The notes under the pieces were generated by a model that did not search any database, was not told the origin of the DNA, and saw only the letters and a list, made by a program, of their open reading frames with translations. The translations under genes were made by a program, and so were the position numbers. This document shows positions 10,264 through 23,200 of a DNA stretch of 64,000 nt, one piece after another. The first letter of the stretch is position 1. Every line of letters begins with the position of its first letter. Source of the stretch: Metaphire vulgaris (lineage: Eukaryota > Annelida > Clitellata > Crassiclitellata > Megascolecidae); NCBI GenBank assembly GCA_018105865.1, contig CM030832.1, positions 11,717,656 to 11,781,655 of the forward strand, written 5' to 3'.

Positions 10264-10528
10264 CTTCGCTGTTCCACAAGACGCCAAACTTGAATGGTTC
10301 TGTGCTAAATTGTTGGTGGGGTTTGCTTTGTCTTTTTTTAATGGAGGGCACAATGTCGCCTCCCAGAAGTTTAAATTGTGTTTTTTAAGATCTAATCTTT
10401 TTTCTTTCTTTGAATTAATGGCACTCTCATTTCTGTGGCTTATGCTCTTGCGTAATTCTTAGTTGTTTCACTTTGTGTGCGTGGAACTGTGTTTATTATT
10501 AATCCTTATCGATTTCTGCTGCTGCTAC

Positions 10529-10734
10529 CAGTGGCGGTTCCGAGAATTCTTGGTGGGGGATGCAATGAATTCCCGAAAAAGGTTGACAAGCAAAAAAGGT
10601 CATCAGATCTGTTTTGCACACAGGGATAGCGGCACGGCCCCATGAAGCCTAAACCCTGAATACGCTGACAAGCAAAAACAAAAAAAGCTCGGTGGGGTGC
10701 GTCCCCAGTCATTCCCAACGTGGAACCGCCCCGG
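10529..10734. mobile_element. hAT-type MITE (CAGTGGCGGTTCC TIR) with two core motifs
   Basis: Begins CAGTGGCGGTTCCGAG and ends GGAACCGCCCCGG; flanks GCTGCTAC and GCTGTTAC match at 7 of 8. Contains TTGACAAGCAAAAAAGGTCA at about 10582 and CTGACAAGCAAAAAC at about 10666. Confidence 0.85.
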
Positions 10735-10752
10735 GCTGTTACTATAGGGATA

Positions 10753-10758
10753 AATAAA
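10753..10758 (+). terminator. first AATAAA after the Ig-receptor stop
   Basis: AATAAA 816 bases after the stop; I saw none nearer. Another is at 11099-11104. Use of either is inference. Confidence 0.35.
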
Positions 10759-11217
10759 CGCTACAGGCAATAAATTCTCAAAATACATGTATGCGAGGAC
10801 CCGCCACGCAAGGAATCTCAAAGATGCACTGACGACTACTCCATAAACTCCATATTTTAGGCCTACGTAGGCCGACGCACTGATGGGGTCACGGATTTAA
10901 GAGATTTTGCGTTCGGATACGCACGGGGAGGGGGTTTCGACTGAATGTACGTGCGCACAAACACAAATTTATATAGGGCAAACTGATGGAACACTAGCCT
11001 TTAATTACAATCCTGGCCGATTTTTAAATATTATATTTTAAGCCTTAAGGGAAATAGGCCTAATTGTGTAACATTTTAATGGTCTCTTGTATTTCTTTAA
11101 TAAATATCAGCTGTGTTTGAAAACACGATATTAAAATCTCTAATTTAATAGTAAAACAAATGTCTCGTAACTGTGACCAAAATTATTTTTCAACCGGAGG
11201 GCAGAGAAGCCAATTAG

Positions 11218-11417
11218 CAGTGGCGTCGCGAGGGGGTGCGCACCACCGGGTGACACCGCCTAGGGTGACACCACAACAAGGATTACCTTTTTTGCTTGTC
11301 ACGGCATCTGAGAAAGAAAATTGTGAGGATGGTGACCTTAGTGACCTATTTTGCTTGTCACGGCATTTGAGAACGATTTTACCGCACTGGGTGACACCGA
11401 CCCTAGCGACACCACTG
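11218..11417. mobile_element. family B element split from its right flank by a later insertion
   Basis: Starts CAGTGGCGTCGCGAGG and ends CTAGCGACACCACTG. Its left flank CCAATTAG (11210-11217) has its partner at 11612-11619, on the far side of the element at 11422-11607 that landed across the junction. Two shared core motifs lie at about 11283 and 11343, 60 bp apart. Confidence 0.85.
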
Positions 11418-11421
11418 CCAA

Positions 11422-11607
11422 CAGGGCCATCTTTAGAATTTTAGGCGCCCTAGGCAGATTTTCATTTTCGGAAATTTTCGCCCATCATTCACATACGGAA
11501 AAAGTCTGAGGAGCAAAAAAACGTTATTCGCTCATGAAAAATTTTCATCCCCGTTTTATTTCGCCCCTAGGCAGTGCCTAAACTGCCTGGTGGTTAAGGT
11601 GGCCCTG
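11422..11607. mobile_element. hAT-type MITE (CAGGGCCATCTTTAG TIR)
   Basis: Ends CAGGGCCATCTTTAG and TTAAGGTGGCCCTG. The perfect duplication ACTGCCAA at 11414-11421 and 11608-11615 consists of the last four bases of the neighbouring element and the first four of its target duplication, which dates this insertion as the later one. Confidence 0.9.
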
Positions 11608-11624
11608 ACTGCCAATTAGTACGT

Positions 11625-12368
11625 ACAGATAGAAGGGGGTCCACAAAATGTACGGGTTGCAACTGGAGGAGGGGTTGAAAATATGCCCTTTTCCCCTACG
11701 TAGTACTGTACAGTACCTGTATATGGATGGGTCTTAGAAATAATAAGCCTCGGACGATAGGTCCGCTCACGTTGTCACTAGCACGGGAAACAATAAGAGC
11801 CCAATGTTCAATCTAGACTCCTGGACTCCGGGGTGGGGGGACTGAAAAATCCGGGAGGGGAATGACAAAACCGGGGAAAGTCAGCTAGGGGCTGCTTAGT
11901 TGATGTAGTACGTATGCCAAAATTTCCGGGGGAAATTTCCTGGAGGAAAAAGGGCAATTCCCCTCGGAAACGGCCTAGATTAAACCCTGTTTTAGCCTTA
12001 TCAGGTGAAAAAAACTACGACCAAACCAAGTTTAAAATGCAAAAACTGAAATCTTTTTTATCACTTAGGCCTATACTCTTTTGCCCGGAGTCTATTTGAA
12101 GTTTTGGACGAAACCAAGCACGTCAGATTCAGATATAAACCTACGGTAAAAACTGTAAAAGCACATACAGTACAGTATACGGAACTTATAACTAAGAGTT
12201 CAATCTTGTTGGAAAAACGTGTGAAAACTTTGGCTAGTACAGGATACAGAGAATGCAATTCTAAACACGTTACTTTCTACTTAAACAAAGCCAGTGTAAT
12301 GATGCAAAAGTTACATACTATATTCAACATAGAACTTGTCAGCTGAATGCATTATGATTAATGCCTTC
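11625..12368. other. intergenic, nothing recognised
   Basis: I see no coding signal, TIR or tandem array here. Short open frames on both strands lack family motifs. Confidence 0.5.
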
Positions 12369-12517
12369 CAGGGGCATAGCCAGGAATTTGATTTGGGGGA
12401 CAGGGTATAATGTGATTTGAGTCTAAATCTTAAAACACATTAAAAATTTTAAGGTAGTCTGATTTGGAGGGTTATATATACCGATAATACCGATATACCC
12501 CCGGCGCTACGCCCCTG
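12369..12517. mobile_element. hAT-type MITE (CAGGGGCATAGCCAGG TIR)
   Basis: Starts CAGGGGCATAGCCAGG and ends GGCGCTACGCCCCTG; the perfect 8-bp duplication ATGCCTTC is at 12361-12368 and 12518-12525. Confidence 0.92.
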
Positions 12518-13094
12518 ATGCCTTCACACTTTCTATGCAGCATACCATAATTCTTGCCTCTTTGTCAAAACCTTGCAAAAGCATAGAAGAGCAGAGGATA
12601 GATTCAACCAAGCAATGGGCATATTTAATATCCAGTTGTTGCAAACTATGAGCAACTACCAGATTATTTCTCAATTCGATTAAAAAGACACGGAGAGAAA
12701 ATGCAAAAGATATGCATTATACAGTACACATTCATCCAGAAAGGAGCTGTACAAAAGCTGCTACATTACTAAATGAAACAAAGAATATGCCTTTGGAATA
12801 AGACAAGCTCAAGAAAAACCACCTTGGTAGTCAATACCATACCGTTCCATTTCCATTTGGTATCCAATTTAAACGCATCAGTTAACAATTAAGTGATAGT
12901 TACTAAGAACAAGTCTCTGCTCATTATCTCAACACCGTAATCCAACAATTTTAGTTATAAAATAGTTCTCTTTTCCAGATCCTTTGTCCTATTTACTGAT
13001 TAGAAACACTTGCTCAATTATTTAATTAATCTAAATTCTTAAAGCAAAGTAATATTATTGCAAAATATTCCTTTACCACAAATTAAATTACACT

Positions 13095-13283
13095 TTATTG
13101 AATGCCGGTAATGCCAATCCAAGCACAATAGGTACAAACGATGACCAGGACAGATATAGTATTGTCCCATTTCAGTAATGGCTGAATTTCTTCTTTTGAA
13201 ACAATATTAATTACCAATAAAATAATGCTTAAAAGCAGATTTACTGTAAAACATAATGCTACATGGACCAATAACCTCAAATT
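13095..13283 (-). CDS. possible terminal exon of a small hydrophobic membrane protein
   Basis: A minus-strand open frame of 62 codons follows an acceptor-like GTGTAATCCTCTCAG. It encodes two hydrophobic stretches (LLLSIILLVINIV and ISVLVIVCTYCAWIGITG) separated by a charged linker KEEIQPLLKWDN. The stop overlaps a minus-strand AATAAA (CAATAAAG), as in some compact gene ends. No upstream exons were found between here and the TRAF 3' end and there is no family match, so it may be chance in AT-rich DNA. Confidence 0.3.
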   Translation of the reverse strand, partial: NLRLLVHVALCFTVNLLLSIILLVINIVSKEEIQPLLKWDNTISVLVIVCTYCAWIGITGIQ

Positions 13284-13808
13284 CTGAGAGGATTACACTT
13301 AGTATTGCCTCATATCATCACAGACTTTGTGACAATAATGACAACGTAAAGGACGATCTAAATGGGTTCATACAATGATTTAAATAGGCCTATATATTCT
13401 ACTGCTCTTTTACTGGGTAGATCATCTCCAATCCTTTCTCCCTCAATTGTAAGTTAAGAATACACTGGGTACAGTTATGATAGACCTCCAAGGGTTCCAT
13501 TTCCATTTGGTATCCTATTTAAAACTCAACTGTAACAAAACCATTAAATAATTAACAACAAAACTTTAAAATTTAAATAAATTCAAATATAAATGAATGC
13601 AATGTTCAAAAATGCAAAGTACAGTAAAACTTCATAATAATGGAATTGGTGATAACATATACAGCACTCGGTTATAATGTACGGTCCTGTGTGAAGTGCT
13701 CCTGTATTGGATATAAAGTACCTTGGATATACACTGTAACACTGCAACTGACTTGATTTTGCAGACCCATTAAGTATAAGTATAAGTATGCTCTGATATA
13801 ATCTAGCA

Positions 13809-14225
13809 CAGGGATGGGTAAAGTGCGGCCCGCGGGCCACATGCGGCCCTCGAAGCCCTTTTGTGCGGCCCCCGACATCGAGAGATATTAGCGGCCCCCG
13901 ACATTGAGAGATTAATGTGCGGCCCTCTAAAATACATGAAACATTTGACGTCTTATTGGAAAATTCAAATTGGATATACACTTTGGCACTTCATCATTAA
14001 CTATGGTAGAAATAATGCTTTTAATATTTACTAACTTTTCTTCAACTTGATCGTCTTAGCTCAATAATAATTATTTACACTGCACAGTATATAATAAGTT
14101 ATGTTAAAATCGTTTTGGAGACTAATGAGAAATTTAATTCTAAATGCCGAAAAAATTTGTGCGGCCCTCGACTTTCGTCACAGACACTTTTGCGGCCCTC
14201 GGATAAAAAATTGTGCCCATCACTG
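13809..14225. mobile_element. hAT Charlie-like non-autonomous element
   Basis: Starts CAGGGATGGGTAAAGTGCGG and ends TTGTGCCCATCACTG, with the perfect duplication ATCTAGCA at 13801-13808 and 14226-14233. Internal GCGGCCC repeats ally it with the larger element at 32174-32935. Confidence 0.92.
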
Positions 14226-14302
14226 ATCTAGCAAGATAAAGTCTAGTCTCATCTTGTCACAGTTATTTATTAACTGTCCAACATCGGCGCAATTTACACC
14301 GC

Positions 14303-14880
14303 GTCCAGATAAAATGGGATCCCTTGCGATAATGATGGAAAATACCAGGAAATATTCAATTTAAAATTCATTTTAGTCATGACATACTTACCAAAACTAA
14401 TAAATCATCTGATATTCGGCAATATTCACATCATTTCACATTTCAGCGACATGGCACACCAGCTCACTAAGCTCATGAAACTGTTGAACTGCTGACAAAG
14501 GAAACTCCTCCTGATTTCATACCTCCTAATCTTTGGCCGCCAAACAGTCCCAACTTACACCCGGTTGATTACACTGTATAAGATTTGGGAAATAATGGAG
14601 GAAAAGGTTGATAGAACAAGGATCAGAACCATTGAAGAATTCCATGAGTGAATTGTGAATGTCTGGGATGAACTTTATCAGCTAGTTATCGATGCAGCTA
14701 TTGGTCAGTGGAGAGCGCGTTTTAAAGCTTGCACTGGAGCCAATTGGGGACACTTCAAACACAAATTTTAGGTGAATGACAATTAACATTCTGTCAGGGC
14801 TAAAATGAATTTTAAAATTGATGAATATTTACTAGTGTTTTTCATTATTATTATTGCAATGGATCCCATTTCAACCAGAC
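14303..14880 (+). mobile_element. Tc1/mariner-superfamily (DD37E-like) remnant
   Basis: TIRs GTCCAGATAAAATGGGATCC and GGATCCCATTTCAACCAGAC bracket the 3' part of a transposase. Visible motifs are PDFIPPNLWPPNSPNLHPVD, then WDELYQLVIDAAIGQWRARF and a C-terminal GHFKHKF. These match the end of ITmD37E-type transposases, but a frameshift after the PVDY block and an in-frame stop break it. The 5' catalytic part is missing. Confidence 0.72.
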
Positions 14881-15221
14881 ACAATGTTTAAGAGGTAATT
14901 CTGAAAGTTGGCACATCTTTGTAGTGCATTCAGTGTCCCAAAGCTTCTTACACAAGACTCAAAAACCTGATCACTACTTTCACACTACAGGTAATCTATC
15001 TTTTATCTGCCAACATCAATACATGTAGTAATTTTGCAACATAATGCAAACAATCATCCAACAAAAACAGAATTACAAAGGTAATTTCTTTCACATTTTA
15101 TATAAAGCTTCAGCAATATTATCTGAGGCTGATTTTTTTAAAAAAATCAGTGCAGCTCAGTCTACTTCCACTCCAAAATCTCACCAGTGGGAGGTGGCCT
15201 TGACCAGTGAGAGCTAAACCT

Positions 15222-16545
15222 TCAATCCCCAGTAAATCTGACATCAGTCATTGCAGTCTCAATAGTTTCTTCATCAATTTCCATATGTTCTATGCTGCAG
15301 CAAAACCAAAAAATAGGCCATGCAATTCTGTTTTAAATCACAAATAATCCAACCAAATTTTTGCTACATTAAGATTCTTGTGCAGCACACCAACCTATTA
15401 GGCCTATTTGAAAAAAATATAGATACAGAATACTATTAAATAAAAAATATGAACTTTAAAACCTTTACTTGTGTTCATATTTACGACTTTACAACTTGAT
15501 CAGCTGGTTATCGATGCAGCTATTGTTCAATGGAGAGTGCGTCTTGTGGCTTGCATTGATGCTAATGGGGAACAGTTTGAATACAAACTTTAGTAGAATG
15601 ACAATTAACATTCTGTCAGGACTAAAATGAATTTTAAATTTTTTAAATTGACAAATATTTCCTAGAGTTTGTCATCATTGTCGCAATGGATGATAGATCC
15701 CACATTGTACAAGTCGACAAGTATCGGTAATAATAGTCTGCATCTGCTCCTGAACTACAGTAATCAATGCCACATTAAAAAAATAAAATTATTCCTTCAG
15801 AGCTGTACATCATTCTAAAATTTAAGCTCAAGCTTTCCATGCAAACCATAAAATTAATCAAGGATACTGTCTCCACAAGGATACTGTCTCCAAGAAAAGT
15901 AGAACTTTCCTCTTGGAATCTGGTAAGATTGTTAATGATTTGTTAAATTTTGGCACATTTATCCTCATAGAAAAGCTTCAAGAAGCTGCTCACAGGAAGT
16001 AATGTCAGTCACAGGAAACTGTCAACTATGTACATAAACTGCTTCAAACAGTTGCGATACGATAGATCCAATTACTGTCGAGAGATTTCTGGAGCCAATG
16101 CCCAAAATTCATGCAATTCTCTTGATAAGATATATCACTGAAGTATTTTCATTCCATCAACTATAGTTTTCTCACAGAAATTCTTGAAAAGAACTGTATC
16201 AGAAAATCAGAGAATAATAATTAATCCACCAACTGGCATAAAAATTCTCCTTTGAAGTTGGTTCTAAATTGTTGATAACAGAATGCTCCATCACATTTGT
16301 GATTCATTGATCAAATTGTAGCTAAATAAGTGATGAACTTCAACCATATAAGTTTTTCGATACAAGCCAGATGACAGCTGCAAAATATTTAACTTCAATT
16401 CCAAAATCTCCTGTGCTGGCAACACTTCGGTCAAAATTTGTGTGTCTTCAATAAAAACCAAGGCAATCACATCCTTCGCAGAGTTCTAAATGCAGACCAA
16501 AGTGCTTGTCACAGGTACATAATCTGAATGTAGACATATCAAGGT
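15222..16545 (-). other. decayed or chance minus-strand reading frames between the convergent genes
   Basis: Minus-strand open stretches follow acceptor-like sites. One near 16541 reads SAKDVIALVFIEDTQILTEV. One at 15293-15222 reads IEHMEIDEETIETAMTDVRF, then a stop. About 16230-15760 stays in one frame but carries four stops. No family motif is recognised. This could be a dead gene or chance in AT-rich sequence; the mariner fragment at 15490-15700 lies within it on the other strand. Confidence 0.2.
15490..15700 (+). mobile_element. second 3'-end fragment of the DD37E mariner-like element
   Basis: Repeats the last part of the element at 14303-14880: the QLVIDAAI-QWR segment, then a near-identical 3' UTR (TGACAATTAACATTCTGTCAG, shortened here) and a decayed TIR. 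Confidence 0.7.
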
Positions 16546-16875
16546 CATCAAGAATAAAGAAAGGTTACAGTGATTCGATTTTATCTTAGGTTCATTGGAA
16601 CCGAAAACTGCAAAACGAATGTATACATCTCCGTATGTATATCAAGCAACACAATTTCACCAAATTTTCATACATCTATCAATGAATATCCAAGGCCAAA
16701 TAGTTAACAATTTAATGGACTTAATAATCAAGTAATTACTAGCAACATTTTTAAAACATGAAACTAATTATGACTTCATTGTAAATTAAACAGCAAACTT
16801 TAATCTCAATTCTTTCAAAAATTTAACACTGAAAACACAGAAAACTTTAAGCAGAACAGAGAAACAGCAACAAAT

Positions 16876-16881
16876 TTTATT
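16876..16881 (-). terminator. AATAAA polyadenylation signal of the TRAF gene
   Basis: A minus-strand AATAAA lies about 170 bases after the TRAF stop codon, giving a plausible short 3' UTR. Confidence 0.6.
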
Positions 16882-17049
16882 CAACATCTTCCAAATAAAC
16901 AGATAGCAAACATTAACTTTCAAAAAATGTTTAGTTTCATATTCCTTATACATGAGCTCTTGCCAATGACATTAAAAGCAAACATCACTTTTAGCACTAC
17001 AGTAGATCATATTTGTAAACTTTCAATTTCATGATTATCCATCTTATCA

Positions 17050-17622
17050 TCATGCATTGAGAAGGTCTGATGTATCAACAATCACTTTGAAGAACAGTGT
17101 ATCGTTTTTCAAATATGTGTCATCCTTCAGAAGTTGAGAATGAGGAACAAACAGAGGACAACCTGAAGCTACATTCATTGGCGTCGTTGGCTTGGTAAAA
17201 CTACTACTTGATGGATCAGGACGAAAAGCATCAGAAATATGACGTCTGTTTGTGCGCTGGTCTAAAAGAGCCAAGGTAACCTTCTGCTGAAATGGCCAGT
17301 GCAAAATGTCATCATAGTCACCCTGCATCACCACAAAAAAGTAAGATATGTGGGTACCCTTTCCTGCGCCATCACCATTAAGATAGACACGGGCACACAT
17401 TTTGTATCCATAACGGCTGGTGTAGAACGGCTGACTGTAAAGCGACATGGTTGTTCCACTGACTGCGTCGCGTAGCCGACGCTGATATTCGCAAATCTTC
17501 CATACCAGTACCCCTTCATAATTAGTCGTTTCCATGCACTGAAGACGAAGACTTATCTCTGCCAGTCGTACATCGTGGATTCCAATCGTTCGATCGTGAT
17601 TGACAAACTGCTCACGGATTGG
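17050..17622 (-). CDS. TRAF exon 9: MATH (TRAF-C) domain and stop
   Basis: 190 residues, opening with the last part of the coiled coil (HDVRLAEISLRLQ) and then the MATH fold. Recognised blocks are NYEGVLVWKI, LYSQPFYTSRYGYKMCARVY, GKGTHISYFFVVMQGDYD, WPFQQKVTLALLDQ, DAFRPDPSSSSF, ASGCPLF and IVDTSDL before the stop. In TRAF2/3 this is the surface that binds receptor tails. The acceptor is read as the second AG of TTAGAG, because only that keeps phase 0 with exon 8; using the first AG would shift the frame. Confidence 0.95.
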   Translation of the reverse strand, partial: PIREQFVNHDRTIGIHDVRLAEISLRLQCMETTNYEGVLVWKICEYQRRLRDAVSGTTMSLYSQPFYTSRYGYKMCARVYLNGDGAGKGTHISYFFVVMQGDYDDILHWPFQQKVTLALLDQRTNRRHISDAFRPDPSSSSFTKPTTPMNVASGCPLFVPHSQLLKDDTYLKNDTLFFKVIVDTSDLLNA

Positions 17623-20173
17623 CTCTAATCAAGTACACAAGTTACAAGTCATTGCAGTCTCCAATATCTCAGTTGATGAGAAAAAAACACTGATAAAGAT
17701 AGTAGAAATCTAACTGTGGCCAATTTACCTTAAAACATGCAGTGGCAGCCCTGTTCTAAAATGCAGAATTTTATTGATATTTAATATAAATGACTGGTTG
17801 GTTGACTGACAGTTCAAAAAATGGCATAATATGAAACACGAAAATATAATATTATATCTTTGCACTTTACAATAAATGCATACCTATTATTAATAGTAGA
17901 CAAGTAAAATATATCTTCACCAAAATTATCAAGCAGTTAAATATAACTGAAATTACAATCTAGTAGAAAATTACAAGCCCCCTCACTACTAATCAGAAGC
18001 TATTATTTGCACAGACTGATGTTATACAAGATTTCCAACTAGAACACATAAGAAAGCAGGGCAATGAGAATATCCAAACATAAAACCAATCACATATTGT
18101 TTAAAGACCTGGCAAACCAGCTCCTGATGTTGCACCACAAGACCTAATCTTCTGATCCACCTGAATTAATTTTTCCTGAATAACCACAATTTCCTGGCTA
18201 ATTGAATCAACACTCTTCATCCTATCCTCCAACTTCAGCACTTTTTCGCCATGACTTGCCAACATCTTCAGATGTGTTTGCTACAGATTCAAAGAATCCA
18301 AAAATAACTCCAGGAATTGATGAACATAGTAAATAGTAAAAAATCCAAATTAAAGGTTCAGTTTAGTAAGTTCACGAAACACTCCAATCAGATTATGAAC
18401 CTAGGTGAAGTCAGACATATTATGATAATTATAATTTAATATAGCTGTACAATGTACATAAAGATATGTGTCAAAGATTTTTTTAAATGCTTAGTACAAA
18501 AGTCATCAGCAATATATCATGCAGTTTAAGAGTCATCACCAAAAATTGAACAACAACTGGACATAGCATCTAAGCTAAGAAAAACAAGTAAATTACAACA
18601 TTTACCAAATGCTAGTCAAATCATCCAATAGTTTCAAAACCGGCATGATTTTCAACTACAGTCCAATCCCGTTATATATTGAACTTGCCCATATCAAAAT
18701 CCCGCTTATATCAAAGTTTAACCTCCTTGGTGTTAGATTCTTTGGCAGATTTCCATTCTAAAAGCGTTACACTGTTTCTGAAGCACATACCCACTCATTG
18801 TTCGCCTGGTTTTGCTGCAGGGCAAGATGCCTATATGGGCAATCATTGGACACCCGAATGTGTCAATAATAGAGGCACGCCATTCAATAGGGGCCAGAGG
18901 GTCCACTTGCATACCTCGTTTGCAGTGAAGCAAATTACCGCTTTTATGTGGCCATGTCACAGAAGCAATTAAATGGGCGGTCTTAGCTGCCCCAAATGCT
19001 GCAGATGTGACCATCGTATACCGTACGCTGTTAACTTTCAGCATTAAATTCCTTTGTCGTACAGCGTACTCTTACTGGTAGGGAGGTTAAGCACCAGTCC
19101 TGCCCAACACAATGTTAATAAATGCAAAAGAGACCCTGATACATCGAACCCGCTTATTTCAGAACCTCGCTTATATCGAAGCTGTTTCTCAGACCCTGTC
19201 GATCAGAAGCCAGTCGGATATATCAAAGTTACATTCCATATATTGAGGTCCGTGTGTTATCGCGGTCCCTTGAGCTTCGATGCAGCGGGAATCTACTATA
19301 AATATTCGATGGCCCCGACAAATCTTTGTATAATCTTTGTCTCCTCCGCCCTAAACTTTGCAGCCGGGACCACCAAGAACTGGTTCATTAGTCCCTCAAG
19401 GGGTATTCTCCTGACCACTGGACACACAGGCGTAAACACCTATCGGGCCGCTAGGGTCAAGCTCCCTCCCTGCTTTCAGATGACAGGCTACGAAAGGGCA
19501 AAGGCCTTGAGGTTGGGTCCTCCACTTTTTCATCCAAGTTTACCCCTACGGCTTAATAAACAGGCCATCAAATAGTCAAAGCCGATGGAGGGGTTTTGCT
19601 CTCTTCACTTCCAGACTTCAGCTCTTGGAGACTTGGAAACTTTTAATTACTGTAGCCTACCTTGTCCACAAAGTCAATCAGTCTGCTTGGTTGGCCGGCC
19701 CGACCTTGTTTATTGCCACAGATAAACAAAAACACTGGGATTTTGAGAAAGAGATTTTCATAATGTATAGTATTGGTTTATACTTGATGATGATGATGAC
19801 TGTACTAACAGTTGCTACCATCTATCCTATCTATCATGAAAACTATGAATTATCCTTCTTAACCCTTTAACCGGGTGCGACGGGTCAGAGCCGTCCAGTT
19901 TACATTGAGTTACACCGATTTATTCCCCAGTTAAGGGGTTAAGGAATTTTTAAAAATAAACTACTTCAAGAAATTATTAAACCTGATGCATTTTGGAAAA
20001 TCATAATGTTGGGATAAATTTGCATTTTTTGGCCATATTAGCATTTCAATATTTTGAATCTGCAGAAATGTAAATAGAAAAAGTCATTCATAGTTTCTAA
20101 AGTTCAAAAAGATACAGACATTCAAACTGTCAAAGACAATGGCATTTATATTCACAGAATTTAGCTTTAAGGG

Positions 20174-20207
<34 letters not shown>

Positions 20208-23200
20208 CGCGGCCCCTGCGCGCACACACACACGTACAAATACACAATATTAAAATGCATGAACGTATGACTATATTTGTGTGTGTGTCATGAAGAGGAT
20301 AATCACCACAAGTGACACACACAGACAAATCAAAGATGCTGAATAGAGACTGAATTGCACCATAGTAAACAAGGGTCAACATTTGCACATTAACCTCACA
20401 AAATGCAATGCAATCATTTCATCACATCAAGACAATTTTGCATGCAATAGATTCTTACCTCGGACTGCCTTGCCTGAGCAATAACAGATTGTTGAGTTTT
20501 CTCAATGACCTTAATGTCTTTTTCCAGTTCAGCCAGCTTCAACCTTAGGCTATCAGACTCGCTGAGGTATCTCTACAGAAGTAAGAAATTCATTTTAAAG
20601 AGTCATTCAACTATAAATCATGACATACTTCACATGCATTCATTACAAACGTGAGCAATGAAGTACTGTCATCTTAAAATCAGTACAGCTGCAAAACCAC
20701 CCAGTCACAAGACATTACGCATGCCAAGCCATAGCTAAAAATACATAGAATTTTCAGGTAAGATGCAATTAAATAAATAAAAGCCCAGTATGAAAAAACT
20801 TTTACAACCTGAAGGTTTCCATTGAGCCTGGAATTTTCTAGACTAAGCTGCATTATGTAAACCATTGCCATTTCAAGATGCTCTTTTGATGAAACTGACT
20901 CATGCCTTTCAACTTCAACTTCTGGACCCTATTTAAAAAACAATCAGTTACCCTTATTTCACACCTAAGACAATGAACAGCTAACTTTTTTCTTCTTATT
21001 TGCCATTCTATTAAGAAAAATACATTGTCTGTCAAGTATGTAATCAGGAATTCCACAAATTACCAGTAAGCACAATTCACATATATGTAATCACATGACA
21101 AATTTGAAGTGATTATGGGTCTACATGTATTACAAAGTGGTCAATCTTTGGGCTCGATCAAAATTTCAGCCATTCAAAAGAATGGTTCTTGAAATAATGC
21201 ACTTCTAAACCAACAAAATATTCACTTGTCATTCTCAAAAGCTCAAATTTGGGCGACCCACAGCAGTGAAATTCCAAAACTATTTCATATTATACCTTGA
21301 AGTTTGACAAAACTTCGTAATGAACAAGTATTCTTAACAAATCAAGATGAAAATATGATTGAATCCTTGAGTCGATGACCTGTGGGATACTGGTTCAACT
21401 GATGCCATACTTGGAAAGTAATACTATTGAAACAGATTTAGGCCACTCCAAATCTGCTAAACTTTATGACTGAAATGAAAGTAGATTTTCTTGATACCTC
21501 AAAACTGCACCCAATGGCCTTGAATGTGCAGTCCTTGGGCTTCATAGGACATAAAGGTCGATGGTCATTCACCTACAGGCACAAATATTAGACATGATCA
21601 CCAAGTATCTGGTTGTAAAATATCTATTTCAAGAGATCGGTAGGTCCTTTAGAGTACAATCAGTGAAAACAGAATAGTCTATTGTTGATCTACACTGTAG
21701 ATTTGGAAAGATTTGAAGGCATATATAAATGGTCATGAATTTTACAGCAGTCTAGGAGTATTCAATTGGTAACAAAATTTGTCAATCAATAATTCAAACT
21801 GCACCGAATATATCTCAACAAAACTAATCAACGGCAAAACTTTTGAAAAATCAAACCAAACTACCTGAGATCTGAGAAGTTGCTCAGCATCACATCCAAA
21901 AGGACACAGAATGATCATCTGTGGACAAACACTGGTCAGGTGATCCTATCAAATACAATACAATAATACACAAATTTATCACAGAAGCATCCAGTGATGA
22001 ATGAAAACAAAATGATAAATGCGAATGAAAGTCAAGAACAAAAACTTATGCCTGAGAAGAATAATGGTAAAATACAACATGCACTCATCATGAAAGGGTC
22101 TTTACAGACAAATTTTCAAAACGATGCTTTTGAAAGACTATAACAACATCCTGGACAACAATACATTCAACAACCAGTCTTCTTCTGATGCCTTAATGGC
22201 ATTTTCATTTCATTCTAGTAATTGAACATCTAATAGATGCATGTGACATATGATGTACTGTACATGATTCTGTTGCACACTACAGTACTGTGTTGTAATC
22301 CAGACAGGTACCTGCATTTTAGAGATGGGCAGAGATTGTGCACAGTGCACGCACTCCTGAGGTCTGAATTTGCAATCAATACGATGTTTTTCAATAGCAT
22401 CGATGATAATAAATTCAGTACAACCAGACTCTGCATATGGGCAAAGCACCAAACCAAACCGACAATGGCTCAGATGATCCTGCACAAAAAGGAAAGCATA
22501 TTCATCATTATATTTTTTACATAAACAACAGCAAATTCCAATTATCACCTTCTTGCAAAAACCAGTTGGATCAAACTACTCCCATGCCAAAAGTTTCTAT
22601 CACCCGAGGAGGCCACACTTAACCAAAGGTGAAAACACCAAAGAAGCCCAGCAAATTTAAAACCTGCGTCAAGCTAGATATAATATCATCCAAGCATTCG
22701 ATAGCACAGCCAAAATTCATTTCATGCATTTGGCACATTCGTAACTTTTTATTGCCAAGTTTAATTAATTATTTAATAATTTGATTTGAGCGTTTTTAAA
22801 CAGTTATGTTTCTATGGCTGAGAAAAGAACTTTTCAATTTATTTCTTGTAATATAATGGTTTCTTATTATAACTACCAAATAAATTTCCCATCTATAGAT
22901 TCACATTCACTGCTAACTAATTTTACACTGCCCCAAATCATGGCATATTAGCCCAGTGGCGTTGCTAGGGGGGGTGCAGACCACACCAGATGACACCACC
23001 CAGAGGGGTGACACCAAACTGAGGAATTGAAAATGTTCAAATTGTAAAAAACAGGAGTCAAAAGACGGAGCTCGTTCTCCTCGGGTTTCATAGCCAGTGG
23101 TGTAGCTACATTGGAGCAAAGTGGAGCAATTGCTCCAGTCGGACCGCCCAGGGTCACTTGTACAAATCGTGCAAAACCGATGAGAAAATTTTTGGGGCGT

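Noticed and set aside
19054..19575. 173-codon plus-strand frame in a TRAF intron
   Set aside because: No domain, no start context, overlaps a suspected DNA-element remnant.
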